Positions 24,559-33,782 of a stretch of 40,000 nucleotides of DNA are shown in pieces. Within the stretch, counting starts at the first letter, position 1. Every line of letters begins with the position of its first letter. This DNA is from Parabacteroides bouchesdurhonensis (lineage in GTDB: Bacteria; Bacteroidota; Bacteroidia; Bacteroidales; Tannerellaceae), in assembly GCF_900186615.1 (NCBI RefSeq), contig NZ_LT896588.1:3685141-3725140 (forward strand). The letters run 5' to 3'. The notes under the pieces are model-generated. The model was not told the DNA's origin and made no database searches. It saw nothing but the letters and a program-made list of their open reading frames with translations. The translations under genes and the position numbers were made by a program.

Positions 24559-26145
24559 TTAGGATTCTTTTATCAGAGGCGCTGGAAGAAAATCCTTACT
24601 TTCGCCAATTTGTAAAACCAATCCTGGTTCAGAAAGATCACCATCTGTAGCTTTCATCCGTCCGATCTTCTTTATCAAAGAACCACATATAATTATATCA
24701 TTCCCTTTAATCATAACATCAGAAGTGATATCTATAGCTTTATTATCCTTTAAATCCTGAGCTAAGACCGTTTTTCCTTCCAATGATTGATTAAAAGACA
24801 ATTTCAACTCATCATAATAACCAAAAACACCTATTTTCCCAGTTAAATCTCCTGCATTCAAAGTTATTTTAGCCTCAATGGTTTTATACTTTGTAGAAGC
24901 ATTTGTCCGCCCAAATGTAGCTATACTAATTGCCCCATTCGGATTACGTGCAGCCAACACAAATGGTTTTTCTCCTGATTCGACAGAAACCTCTGGAAGC
25001 GAAATACCCCGGGCAATTACAGCCGGAGCCATCTGTTTGATATGCTTATTCTCTACATCTTTCGTCCAATAAGGGCCAAAAGCATAATCATCTGTCAAAT
25101 ATTCATCCGACACTTGTACATCATACGCATCTGTTCTATAAGCCGGAGCTATCCGTTGCCATCTTACAGCTCTTGTAACCTCATCCAGCATCTTCCGAAT
25201 CGGACGGGTAGCTAAAAATGGAGAATTTTGTTCTTTTCCTTTCAAAGGATATCTCATCACCCCCATTGTCAATCCCATCGAAGCACCCATATAAACCTCA
25301 TCTTCCGAATTCATAAATCCCAGATGTTTTCCATCTGTATGAGCCGCTAGAAGAAACTCTCCTATCCTATCTAATGATGTTGCTACAGATAATTCTTCTG
25401 TAATATCATAATTCCGGAATACATCAGAATAACTTGCCGTATACATGCAAGTTTCTATAAATTCTGGAGTACATCTGTTAAGCCCAGTTCCTTTCCAATC
25501 ATTTATCGGAGGACAACAAAAAGCATGCTCTATAATAAGGTCAGGATAAATCTCATCAGCAAGCCTGGTAATCATTTGTCTCCATTCCTGTTTATCACAA
25601 TATATTCCCCAATCCACCTTCCAATATTTTATTCCTGCATATTTACTCCATTCGATCCGTTCGCGCCAGTATTCCTCTTTCCAAGTCTCACCACGATTCT
25701 GTTCATTCTCCTGAGCACATATCCAGATTCCGGTTCCTTTCCAACCACAATCTTCAATATTTTTCACCATTGTCTTCAATCGTTCTTGCGGGGTATCTCC
25801 ATAACCGGGAAATTTAGTTTCTGAAATCACTAATCCACCAAAATAAGGTCCCGGACTCATCTTTCCACCATCGTATGGTAAATCCCATCCATCATCTAAA
25901 ACAAAATAAAGGTCTTTCCTAAGTTCAGGATATATGGTCTTTGCAAGTCCATTATCTCCAAAAAGTACGTCATGACACACAACATCCCGGGTTGTCACCG
26001 GAGGCTCTTGAAGCCAAAGTTGATACTGCCACGTACAATAATAATTAGGAACATCTGCAGCTGGTTCATTTGGAACAAGGTTAATAATCTCTTTTTCTGT
26101 CGTACAAGCGGATAAAACTAACAACATAATGGTAGCTATTTTCAT
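24559..26145 (-). CDS. Clan GH-D-like glycoside hydrolase lipoprotein (alpha-galactosidase-related)
   Basis: From the ATG at 26145 the protein has 528 residues and a clean lipoprotein signal (MKIATIMLLVLSAC, Cys14). The longer in-frame start at 26178 adds 11 residues that spoil the signal and is not preferred. The TIM barrel shows YFVLDDGWDLP, the DDGW motif of GH27/GH36 enzymes, and YWKVDWGIYCD, where Asp of KVDW aligns with the catalytic nucleophile of clan GH-D. A beta-sandwich-like C-terminal region follows. Alpha-galactosidase or a related exo-alpha-glycosidase is the likely type; the exact family is uncertain. There is no SusC/SusD pair beside it, but an outer-membrane barrel gene is divergent. 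Confidence 0.75.
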   Translation of the reverse strand: MKIATIMLLVLSACTTEKEIINLVPNEPAADVPNYYCTWQYQLWLQEPPVTTRDVVCHDVLFGDNGLAKTIYPELRKDLYFVLDDGWDLPYDGGKMSPGPYFGGLVISETKFPGYGDTPQERLKTMVKNIEDCGWKGTGIWICAQENEQNRGETWKEEYWRERIEWSKYAGIKYWKVDWGIYCDKQEWRQMITRLADEIYPDLIIEHAFCCPPINDWKGTGLNRCTPEFIETCMYTASYSDVFRNYDITEELSVATSLDRIGEFLLAAHTDGKHLGFMNSEDEVYMGASMGLTMGVMRYPLKGKEQNSPFLATRPIRKMLDEVTRAVRWQRIAPAYRTDAYDVQVSDEYLTDDYAFGPYWTKDVENKHIKQMAPAVIARGISLPEVSVESGEKPFVLAARNPNGAISIATFGRTNASTKYKTIEAKITLNAGDLTGKIGVFGYYDELKLSFNQSLEGKTVLAQDLKDNKAIDITSDVMIKGNDIIICGSLIKKIGRMKATDGDLSEPGLVLQIGESKDFLPAPLIKES

Positions 26146-26449
26146 AGTTACCCTACTACATACATTAAGTCTACACATTTTTTGAATATTAGAGTCTGTT
26201 TAAATTTTAAAATATAAAAATGTATCCTCTCTCCTTTAATATAATCTTTATTAGTAACAACTTAAAATAATTATGTATTCAATGAATTAAAAAAAGACAC
26301 AGCGGCAAGTTATTAAGAAACTCCTGAACATACAAGAATGCTCCTTAAAGATTACATTTATTCACTTAATTTTTCATTGTTCAAATAAACCTTTTCATCC
26401 GAATTAAGTCAAATAAAACGTTTTGTAAAATAAAAACAGACTTAAGGCG

Positions 26450-28939
26450 ATGATGAAGAAAAATATGGTTATCCTAGTGACCGGTATGCTTATGTGTTTT
26501 GCACCGGATATAAAAAGTGTGAATGAAACGGATGGAAAAATTAAAGGTACTATAATAGACGGAGAACTAGGTGGACCTTTAGAATTTGTCACAGTAACAG
26601 TAAAGGCTAAAGGCTCGGACAAAATACTGCAAGGCTCAGTTACCGGAAATGATGGAAACTACAGTATCGGAGGGTTAAAAAAGGGTGAGTATACAGTTAC
26701 TTTTTCTTACGTTGGTTACGAAGAAGTTTCCAAAAACGTTACGATCAGTAATAATAACCAGACATTCAACATTGGTGAACTTAAATTATCGGAAAATGCT
26801 AATCGACTGGAAGATATAGAAGTAGTAGCCAAAAGGCCTCAAATGCGCTTTGAAATAGACCGGAAAGTTTTCGATGCAACACAAGATATTTCCTCCGAAG
26901 GCGGTTCTGCCAGCGATCTTTTAGCTAATATTCCGTCTATTGAAGTCAACAACGAAGGTGAAGTATCTTTACGCGGCAATTCCAGCGTAACAATATGGAT
27001 CAATGGCAAAGCTTCAGGTTTATCTGCCGATAATCAAGCAGACATTCTGGAAATGATGCCTGCAGAAGACATCAAACAGGTAGAAGTCATCACGAACCCT
27101 TCCGCAAAATACAGTCCGGAAGGGACAGCGGGCATCATTAACATTATATTAAAAGACAACCGGAAAGCCGGCTACTACGGCAGTGTAAAAGCGGGAGCAG
27201 ACACACAGGGCGGCTATCAGGCAAGTGGAAATATCAACTACAGCAGCAGTAAAGTAGATGCTTATGCTAATCTGAACTACCGCAACCGTGAATTTAAAGG
27301 CGGAGGCATCACCAGCCGGCAAAATACAACCGACAACAGTTTTCTTAACCAAACAAACGATTCTAAACGAAACCACAACAACTGGTTCGGACGCTTTGGT
27401 GCAACATGGCATATTTCCAAAAGTGATGATTTGGCTTTTAATGTGACAGGGATGACCGGAGGGGGAGACGATAAAGAAACAATCCATTATATCTCCACCG
27501 ACAGCCAAAAGAATACCATTTACACTAGTGATCGCAAGACGAATGGAGATTCGGATATGAAAATGTATAACATCGAACTAAATTATCTCCATAAGTTCTC
27601 GGAAAACAGTAACATTGATCTGACTGTAAGTAACAATCAATGGAAACGGGATGGTACAAATATATTCCGGCAATCGACCTTATACACTGATCCAGCTCAA
27701 ACAGCCAATCCTATCTATCAAACCCAGGAAAACAACATCAATGACAAGACATGGGAAGTACAGGCGGATTACAGCAATAAAATATCAGATATGGCTCGTA
27801 TTGAAGCTGGTTATAAAGGAACTTTCCAAAGGAATGCCAGCCCAGTAGACACATATACAGGAACAACGGCCGAAGACATCAGGCAAGACCAGGCACTCTA
27901 CAACCGTTTTTTATATAATCAGGACGTACATGCTTTATACATGACTTACGGAGGTAAATGGAAAAATCTGAGTTATCAAGCCGGTCTGCGCGGAGAATAC
28001 TGGCGCGTAGACACCCGTTCTCTGGATTTCGAACAGGAATTTAACGGCAAGCCTTCGGAATCTTTTGAAAAAGATTATTTCAAACTTTTCCCGAGTGCAT
28101 TTATCTCTTACGCCTTACCTAAAAACAATGAGGTCCAAATAAATTATACACGTCGCTTGCGGCGTCCTTGGGGTGGACAGTTGAACTCGTTCCGCAATAT
28201 TTCCGACGCCTCCAACATTTCGTTTGGAAACCCGGAGTTAACGCCGGAATATTCCCATTCTTTTGAATTAAATTACATCAAAACATGGGAATCCGGGCAT
28301 ACTTTATCTCTTTCCGGTTATTACCGTTCTACGGATGACGTAATCCAACGTATTCGTTTCTTGAATACCACAGACAATGTAATGTACACTACAAGCGAAA
28401 ACGTAGCCAAATCACAAGCTAGTGGTCTGGAGATTGTAGGCAAAGACAAGCTGTTTAAGATTCTAGACCTTACAACAACAATAAACCTCTATTATTCCAA
28501 ACTCGATGGCTTTAGCTATCTCCCGGAAGGCGCCCAGACACCGGTCACGGGAGAAACCGACGAAAGCTTTTCATGGGATGCGCGTATGATTGCCAATTTC
28601 AGCCTTCCTTTAGGCATTTCTTTCCAAGGGACAGGAAGTTACAACTCCAAACGATTGATGGCACAAGGCTACCGTAAACCCAGCTACTCCGTAGATCTGG
28701 GTTTACGCAAATCTTTTATAAAAAACAAACTGACACTCAGCATTAATGCCCGTGACATATTAGATTCCCGAAAATTTCGCACCATCACTTCCGGAACCGG
28801 TTTCTGGCAGGATTCGGAAAACTGGCGAGGAGGACGACGTGTAGGTTTCACACTTACGTATAGTTTCGGGAATATGGATAAAAGGAAAGATAAAAATAAA
28901 CAGAGAAGCGAAGAACCGGATCCTTACGACATGGAGTAG
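26450..28939 (+). CDS. Outer-membrane beta-barrel protein (TonB receptor-like, OMP_b-brl_3)
   Basis: This 829-residue protein starts with MMKKNMVILVTGMLMCFAPDIKS, a Sec-type signal. A CarboxypepD_reg-like domain follows (about 30-115: GTIIDGELGGPLEFVTVTVKAKG, then YTVTFSYVGYEE). A plug-like domain spans about 120-235 (SASDLLANIPSIEVNNEGEVSLRG, then IKQVEVITNPSAKYSPEGTAGIINI). The rest is a large barrel of the outer membrane protein beta-barrel family 3. It ends in a charged tail (KRKDKNKQRSEEPDPYDME) instead of the usual terminal aromatic. Members of this group often lack a recognised TonB box and their ligands are unknown. It lies 271 bp from the divergent glycosidase; that gap is AT-rich and shows no clear promoter. 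The cupin gene follows by 106 bp. Confidence 0.88.
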   Translation: MMKKNMVILVTGMLMCFAPDIKSVNETDGKIKGTIIDGELGGPLEFVTVTVKAKGSDKILQGSVTGNDGNYSIGGLKKGEYTVTFSYVGYEEVSKNVTISNNNQTFNIGELKLSENANRLEDIEVVAKRPQMRFEIDRKVFDATQDISSEGGSASDLLANIPSIEVNNEGEVSLRGNSSVTIWINGKASGLSADNQADILEMMPAEDIKQVEVITNPSAKYSPEGTAGIINIILKDNRKAGYYGSVKAGADTQGGYQASGNINYSSSKVDAYANLNYRNREFKGGGITSRQNTTDNSFLNQTNDSKRNHNNWFGRFGATWHISKSDDLAFNVTGMTGGGDDKETIHYISTDSQKNTIYTSDRKTNGDSDMKMYNIELNYLHKFSENSNIDLTVSNNQWKRDGTNIFRQSTLYTDPAQTANPIYQTQENNINDKTWEVQADYSNKISDMARIEAGYKGTFQRNASPVDTYTGTTAEDIRQDQALYNRFLYNQDVHALYMTYGGKWKNLSYQAGLRGEYWRVDTRSLDFEQEFNGKPSESFEKDYFKLFPSAFISYALPKNNEVQINYTRRLRRPWGGQLNSFRNISDASNISFGNPELTPEYSHSFELNYIKTWESGHTLSLSGYYRSTDDVIQRIRFLNTTDNVMYTTSENVAKSQASGLEIVGKDKLFKILDLTTTINLYYSKLDGFSYLPEGAQTPVTGETDESFSWDARMIANFSLPLGISFQGTGSYNSKRLMAQGYRKPSYSVDLGLRKSFIKNKLTLSINARDILDSRKFRTITSGTGFWQDSENWRGGRRVGFTLTYSFGNMDKRKDKNKQRSEEPDPYDME

Positions 28940-29045
28940 CCGTAGTGGTATTACCAGCGTACAGTTATAAGAAGTTTTCCCCGGATAAAAAGATTGAGCA
29001 GATTCAAAACTCTTTTTCGTATATTCGCATTGTAATAAATAGTAT

Positions 29046-29519
29046 ATGCACATGAAAATCATAAATACCCAACTTCTGGACGAAACAACAGCGAAGGCAA
29101 AACAATCTCCCCGCCTTCGCATGAACTACAATTTCCATGAAGAACTGGACGATCCCGTAAATCGTCTGCTTAATGCAATGGAACCGGGCACTTACTTGCG
29201 ACCGCATCGTCATTTGAATCCATCGAAAGATGAATTCTTTCTCCTTTTACGAGGGCGTGTTGCAGTATTCCTTTTTGACGAAGACGGACACATCACAGAG
29301 AAGTTAATACTCGACCCACATTCCGGCATATATGGTGCCGAAATAAAAGCAGGTGTATGGCATGGGCTGTTGGTGCTAGAAAGCGGATCGGTTATCTATG
29401 AGGTAAAACAAGGGCCTTTTGCACCGCTAAGCCCAGAAAATATGGCGCCATGGAGCCCCGCCGCCGAAGATACAGAAGCAGTTCGTAATTATATGAAATG
29501 GTTGGAGGAGATAATATAA
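29046..29519 (+). CDS. WbuC family cupin fold protein
   Basis: This 157-residue protein has the WbuC-type arrangement. It shows RLRMNYNFHEELDDPVNRLLNAMEPGTYLRPHRHLNPSKDEFFLLLRGRVAVFLFD, where PHRH plus the later Glu forms a likely cupin metal site, followed by AGVWHGLLVLESGSVIYEVKQGPF. In enterobacteria, wbuC lies in O-antigen loci, but its reaction is not known; here it is not in a polysaccharide locus. The ATG at 29052 is an equally good start. It is cytosolic and converges on the U32 gene with 22 bp between stops. Confidence 0.88.
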   Translation: MHMKIINTQLLDETTAKAKQSPRLRMNYNFHEELDDPVNRLLNAMEPGTYLRPHRHLNPSKDEFFLLLRGRVAVFLFDEDGHITEKLILDPHSGIYGAEIKAGVWHGLLVLESGSVIYEVKQGPFAPLSPENMAPWSPAAEDTEAVRNYMKWLEEII

Positions 29520-29541
29520 ATCTCTCCAACCTTCCCCATAG

Positions 29542-31368
29542 TTATTTGTTTTCCGCATACACCAGCATCTGGCAATTTTTACAATCAAATTGTAAACGCA
29601 AACGAGTATCTTTATATAAAAGATAATACGGTTCTTTGAAAGAAGATACAGGTTTCTGATATACCGGACATGCCTTCATTGAAAAACGGATACAATGTTT
29701 TGTAAACATTAGTGGCACATCTTTTTGCGGGCAGAGTTCAAAGGCTGGCGCGATCTCTCCCACTCCATATTTTTTGTAAAAGGCACAAGCACGGCTATTA
29801 GCGACATTGCCCAAATATGTAAGCGATCCTTCGGGATAAAGCGCAGCATCGGCGTTTGCTATATTCCGCTTTGACAGTTCACGACGATAACGCATACGAT
29901 GGCAAACTTGCAGCTTTTCCACCCCTTCACGACGCATATCAGCCAGTAAAGAAGACGGTGCGAACCAATTTTCGGAAAGATCTATTTCCACCCTTGACAC
30001 TTCAAAAGGCGTATTTCCGAACTTACCCAATTGAGTACGTATATTGTCTTGCTGGTCTTTTCGCGCCACTTCCTTTTCAAAGGAGCGGTTAATAACAATG
30101 CGAGCACCTGTTTCGTCTTCCATTTCCAGAGAAAAGCCAAACGAATTGTCAAAAAAACGAATATTCACAGCTAATTTACGTTCTGCAGAAGGCTTGGAAA
30201 GCTGTTTTTCAAATGCCTGATCAAAGTTTCGATATATCTGCATTTTAGGACGAATATCAGGCATCTTCAATGGGAAGATACGATTAGCTTCTACCCGGTT
30301 CACCCGAAAACCTTCCAGATCACCTCTTGTATTGAAAAAAGCAAGTCCGTCTCCATTATTAAGTTGTTTTACTCCGGCAATAGTAAATGAGTTTCCTTTT
30401 ATCTCTTTAACTGTCCCAACGAGCTCCCCTAACGATTTTGGAGTATCGAAAGCGGTAATATCCGCCGTACGTTCTTCCGTCAGGAAAGGTGTAAAACCAC
30501 GATTAAAACTTTTTTCGGCCACCGGCTCAAAAGTGAATGTACAAGTCCCGGCAGAAGCCCGGCAATACTCGGAGCGACGGGATAAAATAGCATCTAATTT
30601 CTTTCTATAAAAGGCTGTGATATTCTTTACATAGCTAATGTCTTTCAAACGTCCCTCTATTTTGAATGAAGAAGCACCTGCATCCATTAAAGCCTCGAGA
30701 TACTCAGAACGGTTCATATCCCGTAACGATAATAAATGTTTACTGTCTGCTATAACTTTACCATCAGCATCTGTTAACGTATAGGGAAGCCGGCAATATT
30801 GTGCACATTCTCCACGATTGGCGCTACGCCCACTAAGGGCGGCACTCAGATAGCACTGTCCACTATAGCTTACGCAAAGAGCACCGTGTACAAAAACTTC
30901 CAGGGGAACAGTTGTTTGTTCATGGATTGCTCTGATTTGATTTAAAGATAGCTCACGAGCCAGCACCACTTGTGTGAAACCTGCATTTTGCAAGAATTTC
31001 ACTTTCTCCGGAGTACGGTTATCCGTTTGCGTACTGGCATGCAACGGGATAGGAGGTAAGTCCAGCTGGGTAATCCCCATATCCTGCACGATGAGGGCAT
31101 CTGTTCCCACATCGTATAATTGGCGGATAAGGCATTCGGCCTCTTCCAATTCATCTTCTTTCAGAATGGTATTAAGCGCTACATAGATTCGCGCACCGTA
31201 AAGATGTGCATAATCACATAGAGTTTTTATATCATCCAATGAATTTCCGGCTGCTGCACGGGCTCCGAATTTGGGAGCACCGATATAAACGGCATCAGCT
31301 CCATGATTGATAGCTTCAATACCACAAATCAAATCTTTAGCCGGAGCAAGCAGTTCTATTGTACGCAT
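29542..31368 (-). CDS. U32 family protein, likely RNA hydroxylation factor (RlhA/TrhP type)
   Basis: The start at 31368 gives 608 residues (MRTIELLAPAKDLICGIEAINHGADAVYIG). It has the peptidase U32 signature region, with EVFVHGALCVSYSGQCYLSAALSGRSANRGECAQYCRLPY around 160-200 and its conserved cysteines. A DUF3656-like middle domain and a C-terminal Cys set follow (CPQKD, CIRF, KACP, CKNCQ). Although named peptidases, E. coli U32 members TrhP and RlhA are needed for hydroxylation of tRNA U34 and of 23S C2501; length and domain content here are closer to RlhA. That is family inference. An upstream in-frame ATG (31383) would overlap metA by 14 bp. From 31368 the gap to the metA stop is 1 bp, so coupling is likely. 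Confidence 0.88.
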   Translation of the reverse strand: MRTIELLAPAKDLICGIEAINHGADAVYIGAPKFGARAAAGNSLDDIKTLCDYAHLYGARIYVALNTILKEDELEEAECLIRQLYDVGTDALIVQDMGITQLDLPPIPLHASTQTDNRTPEKVKFLQNAGFTQVVLARELSLNQIRAIHEQTTVPLEVFVHGALCVSYSGQCYLSAALSGRSANRGECAQYCRLPYTLTDADGKVIADSKHLLSLRDMNRSEYLEALMDAGASSFKIEGRLKDISYVKNITAFYRKKLDAILSRRSEYCRASAGTCTFTFEPVAEKSFNRGFTPFLTEERTADITAFDTPKSLGELVGTVKEIKGNSFTIAGVKQLNNGDGLAFFNTRGDLEGFRVNRVEANRIFPLKMPDIRPKMQIYRNFDQAFEKQLSKPSAERKLAVNIRFFDNSFGFSLEMEDETGARIVINRSFEKEVARKDQQDNIRTQLGKFGNTPFEVSRVEIDLSENWFAPSSLLADMRREGVEKLQVCHRMRYRRELSKRNIANADAALYPEGSLTYLGNVANSRACAFYKKYGVGEIAPAFELCPQKDVPLMFTKHCIRFSMKACPVYQKPVSSFKEPYYLLYKDTRLRLQFDCKNCQMLVYAENK

Positions 31369-31369
31369 A

Positions 31370-32302
31370 TTAGAGGCAACCAAGATTTTTTATATCTTCT
31401 ATACGGAATGGTGTTTCCTGATAAACGTAATAGTTCAGCCAATTGGTGAAAAGTAAATTAGCATGTCCGCGCCAACGTACAACAGGCCCTTGTGCGGGAT
31501 CGTCATTACGATAATAATTACGGGGAACAGATATTGGCAACCCCTTGCTAACATCTCTAATATATTCGTCATTCAAGGTATAGGGTGAATATTCAGAGTG
31601 TCCTGTTATAAAAAACTCACGACCACCGCGTGCCATAGCCATATATACACCGGATTCTTCACTCTCGGAGAGGAGTGTTAATTCGGGAATTTTACGAATA
31701 TCTTCACGACGTACTTCTGTATGACGGCTATGGGGAACATAAAATTCATCATCAAAACCACGGAATATCGGCAAATACGGTTCACGTAAGGTATGACGGA
31801 ACACCCCAAACATCTTAGCCGGCAAATCATATTTAGGTACACCATAAAAATGATATAATCCTGCCTGGGCGGCCCAACAGATATATAACGTGGAAGTAAC
31901 ATGAGTACGTGCCCAGTCAAATATACAGGTGATCTCCTCCCAATAGTTCACCTCTTCGAAAGGCATCTGCTCCACAGGAGCGCCGGTCACGATCATCCCG
32001 TCGTAGAAGTCATCCGCTATCTCGTCGAAATCCCGATAGAATTCCTGCATGTGCTCGATCGGGGTGTTCTTCGGTGTATGCCCCTTGATTTTCATGAAAT
32101 CCAATTCTACCTGCAACGGAGTATTACTAAGCAGTCGAATCAAATCGGTCTCAGTAGTTATCTTAAGAGGCATCAGATTAAGCACCACAACGCGCAAAGG
32201 ACGTATATCTTGTTCTGAAGCTCTGAGAGAGTCTATAACGAAAATATGCTCCTTTTTGAGTAACTCAATAGCCGGTAAGTTCTTTTGTAAATTTAATGGC
32301 AT
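31370..32302 (-). CDS. metA: Homoserine O-acyltransferase MetA, predicted acetyl-CoA-specific
   Basis: This 310-residue protein is full length. Catalytic residues match E. coli numbering exactly: Cys142 (YICWAAQAG), His235 and Glu237 (ITGHSEYS). Residue 111 is Glu (GAPVEQMPF). Glu at this position was shown in Bacillus cereus MetA to confer acetyl-CoA use, while Gly is found in succinyltransferases, so homoserine O-acetyltransferase is the likely reaction, in the first step of methionine synthesis. It precedes the U32 gene by 1 bp. A TATCTTTG box lies 29 bp upstream; no SAM riboswitch is apparent in the short leader. Confidence 0.95.
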   Translation of the reverse strand: MPLNLQKNLPAIELLKKEHIFVIDSLRASEQDIRPLRVVVLNLMPLKITTETDLIRLLSNTPLQVELDFMKIKGHTPKNTPIEHMQEFYRDFDEIADDFYDGMIVTGAPVEQMPFEEVNYWEEITCIFDWARTHVTSTLYICWAAQAGLYHFYGVPKYDLPAKMFGVFRHTLREPYLPIFRGFDDEFYVPHSRHTEVRREDIRKIPELTLLSESEESGVYMAMARGGREFFITGHSEYSPYTLNDEYIRDVSKGLPISVPRNYYRNDDPAQGPVVRWRGHANLLFTNWLNYYVYQETPFRIEDIKNLGCL

Positions 32303-32330
32303 CTTCTTTCCTCGATTGTTTATATGAGGA

Positions 32331-32338
32331 CAAAGATA
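32331..32338 (-). promoter_or_regulatory. Putative -7 box of metA
   Basis: The minus strand reads TATCTTTG, an exact match to TAnnTTTG, 29 bp before the metA ATG. The -33 element is not clear. Confidence 0.5.
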
Positions 32339-32451
32339 ATAAGAATTTTTTCATTATCGCTTATACATGATCACTCGGTTATTATGCTCATGTATACTAG
32401 CTTAGTAGGGCTCAATAAGACCGGGAATATCCATCCGCCAGGCAAAAACTT

Positions 32452-33660
32452 TCAATTTGGCTTTTTCAATTTCGCGTATAGAAGATAATTATTATCATTC
32501 TCGCTCATATTCGCCTGTACTTCGATGAGTTTCTTCCGCATCTTATCCGAAAGTAGTCCGGATTTGAGTGCCTTATCAATCCATTCCGTCAATACTCCGG
32601 GATCTACACAAACTGAATAAGATTGATACTGAAACACCAACGGACTTTCAAAGCGTTCTCCTCCGAAGAAATCATTGATAAGGACAATGTAGGCTCCTTT
32701 CAACGTCTTTTTATCAACAATATAGTAATCCGGAGCTTCGCCTTCCTGTCGCTGCAATACATTACCGTCGTCATCAGTAGTCGAAACCAGACTTAAGGTA
32801 CTCGTATCTCCCAAATAATAACCAGGCCATTCCATATACATATGTTGTTTCAAGGCATCCCCCTTAAAACGTGTGGTGAATCGGGGAATCAGTTTTTTCT
32901 TTTCCAAATCAACATAGTATAACGAATCCACACGAGGTTGATGAGTCCAGTAACTCAGATCTATATGATCTTCCTCATTCAGGGAAACAGCGATCATTGT
33001 ATTACGGAAATCAAAATCAAAGGAAGTAGTGATATCATAAAGCAAATTACCTGCCATATCTTGTACCCATACGCAAGAGGGAAGTTGGGGTTGAGGAGAA
33101 GCCATGACCACTAACTTATTTCCCTGTACGACAAACATCGCAATCACTCCTTTATGCACCAAAGGCACGGAAGGAAGCGAATTTCCTTCCAAATCATATA
33201 CTAAAAGAGAACTCGCAAAAAACGGCATCATATATATACGTCGATTCTCCTCATCTATTCGTGCCGTATAAATAAACCTATATTCTCCGGGCCCCTGTCC
33301 GACAGCTCCGATATCATTCAGATAGTGGCCTTGTTTATCAAATAATTTATAAGGAATATTTCCACTCCCAATTGTTAGAATATAATTGTCCGAAACCAAA
33401 GCGGCATCGGCACCAGTCAATGCTTCATCACCCTCACCCAGCTTGATGATATGAAGATCTTCCGTGAAATGACTGATAGGAAAAAACACGGTATCCTTCA
33501 ACAGAGCAGGATCCATCTCGATAAGTTCCTCTCCATCAATCAAGATACGTGTAGCCACTACCGGCGCATTTTCCAAATAATTCACTTGCGGGGCTTCGCC
33601 GCAAGCGGAAAAGACAGCTATTGCCGCCAATAACGAGAAAGATTTTAAAGAGGTCATCAT
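32452..33660 (-). CDS. 6-bladed beta-propeller lipoprotein
   Basis: This 402-residue protein has a lipoprotein signal (MMTSLKSFSLLAAIAVFSAC, Cys20). The body matches the Bacteroidales 6-bladed beta-propeller group (BF3164-like/DUF4934 type). Its hallmark is LFDKQGHYLNDIGAVGQGPGEYRF at about 107-130, followed by blades with the IYMMPFFASSLLVYDLEGNSL pattern. Such proteins are abundant in the phylum, are likely periplasmic or surface, and have no assigned reaction. The gene stands alone between metA and the efflux operon. Paired palindromes lie 42-83 bp upstream of its start. Confidence 0.82.
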   Translation of the reverse strand: MMTSLKSFSLLAAIAVFSACGEAPQVNYLENAPVVATRILIDGEELIEMDPALLKDTVFFPISHFTEDLHIIKLGEGDEALTGADAALVSDNYILTIGSGNIPYKLFDKQGHYLNDIGAVGQGPGEYRFIYTARIDEENRRIYMMPFFASSLLVYDLEGNSLPSVPLVHKGVIAMFVVQGNKLVVMASPQPQLPSCVWVQDMAGNLLYDITTSFDFDFRNTMIAVSLNEEDHIDLSYWTHQPRVDSLYYVDLEKKKLIPRFTTRFKGDALKQHMYMEWPGYYLGDTSTLSLVSTTDDDGNVLQRQEGEAPDYYIVDKKTLKGAYIVLINDFFGGERFESPLVFQYQSYSVCVDPGVLTEWIDKALKSGLLSDKMRKKLIEVQANMSENDNNYLLYAKLKKPN

Positions 33661-33701
33661 AACGATAGGATTTAATGTTATTTACTCTACGAAACAATCG
33701 C

Positions 33702-33743
33702 AATATACGAATATTCAAACAATTTACGAAATATACGTATATT
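33702..33743. repeat. Two near-identical palindromic boxes upstream of the beta-propeller gene
   Basis: AATATACGAATATT (33702-33715) and AATATACGTATATT (33730-33743) differ at one base and start 28 bp apart. The second is a perfect palindrome that extends to 16 bp (33729-33744). They lie between the beta-propeller gene start (33660, minus) and the end of the efflux operon (33783, minus), a position fitting an operator for the former. They are AT-rich, so chance is not excluded. Confidence 0.5.
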
Positions 33744-33782
33744 TATTTTATCCATTGACCATCAAATCCATGCGATCCCTGT

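Noticed and set aside
26146-26178. Longer start for the GH-D-like lipoprotein
   Set aside because: The 11 extra residues precede a clean lipoprotein signal and would disrupt it; the internal ATG at 26145 is the better start.
32303-32451. SAM riboswitch upstream of metA
   Set aside because: The leader between the -7 box and the ATG is only about 20 nt, and no SAM-I or SAM-II fold is visible in the gap.
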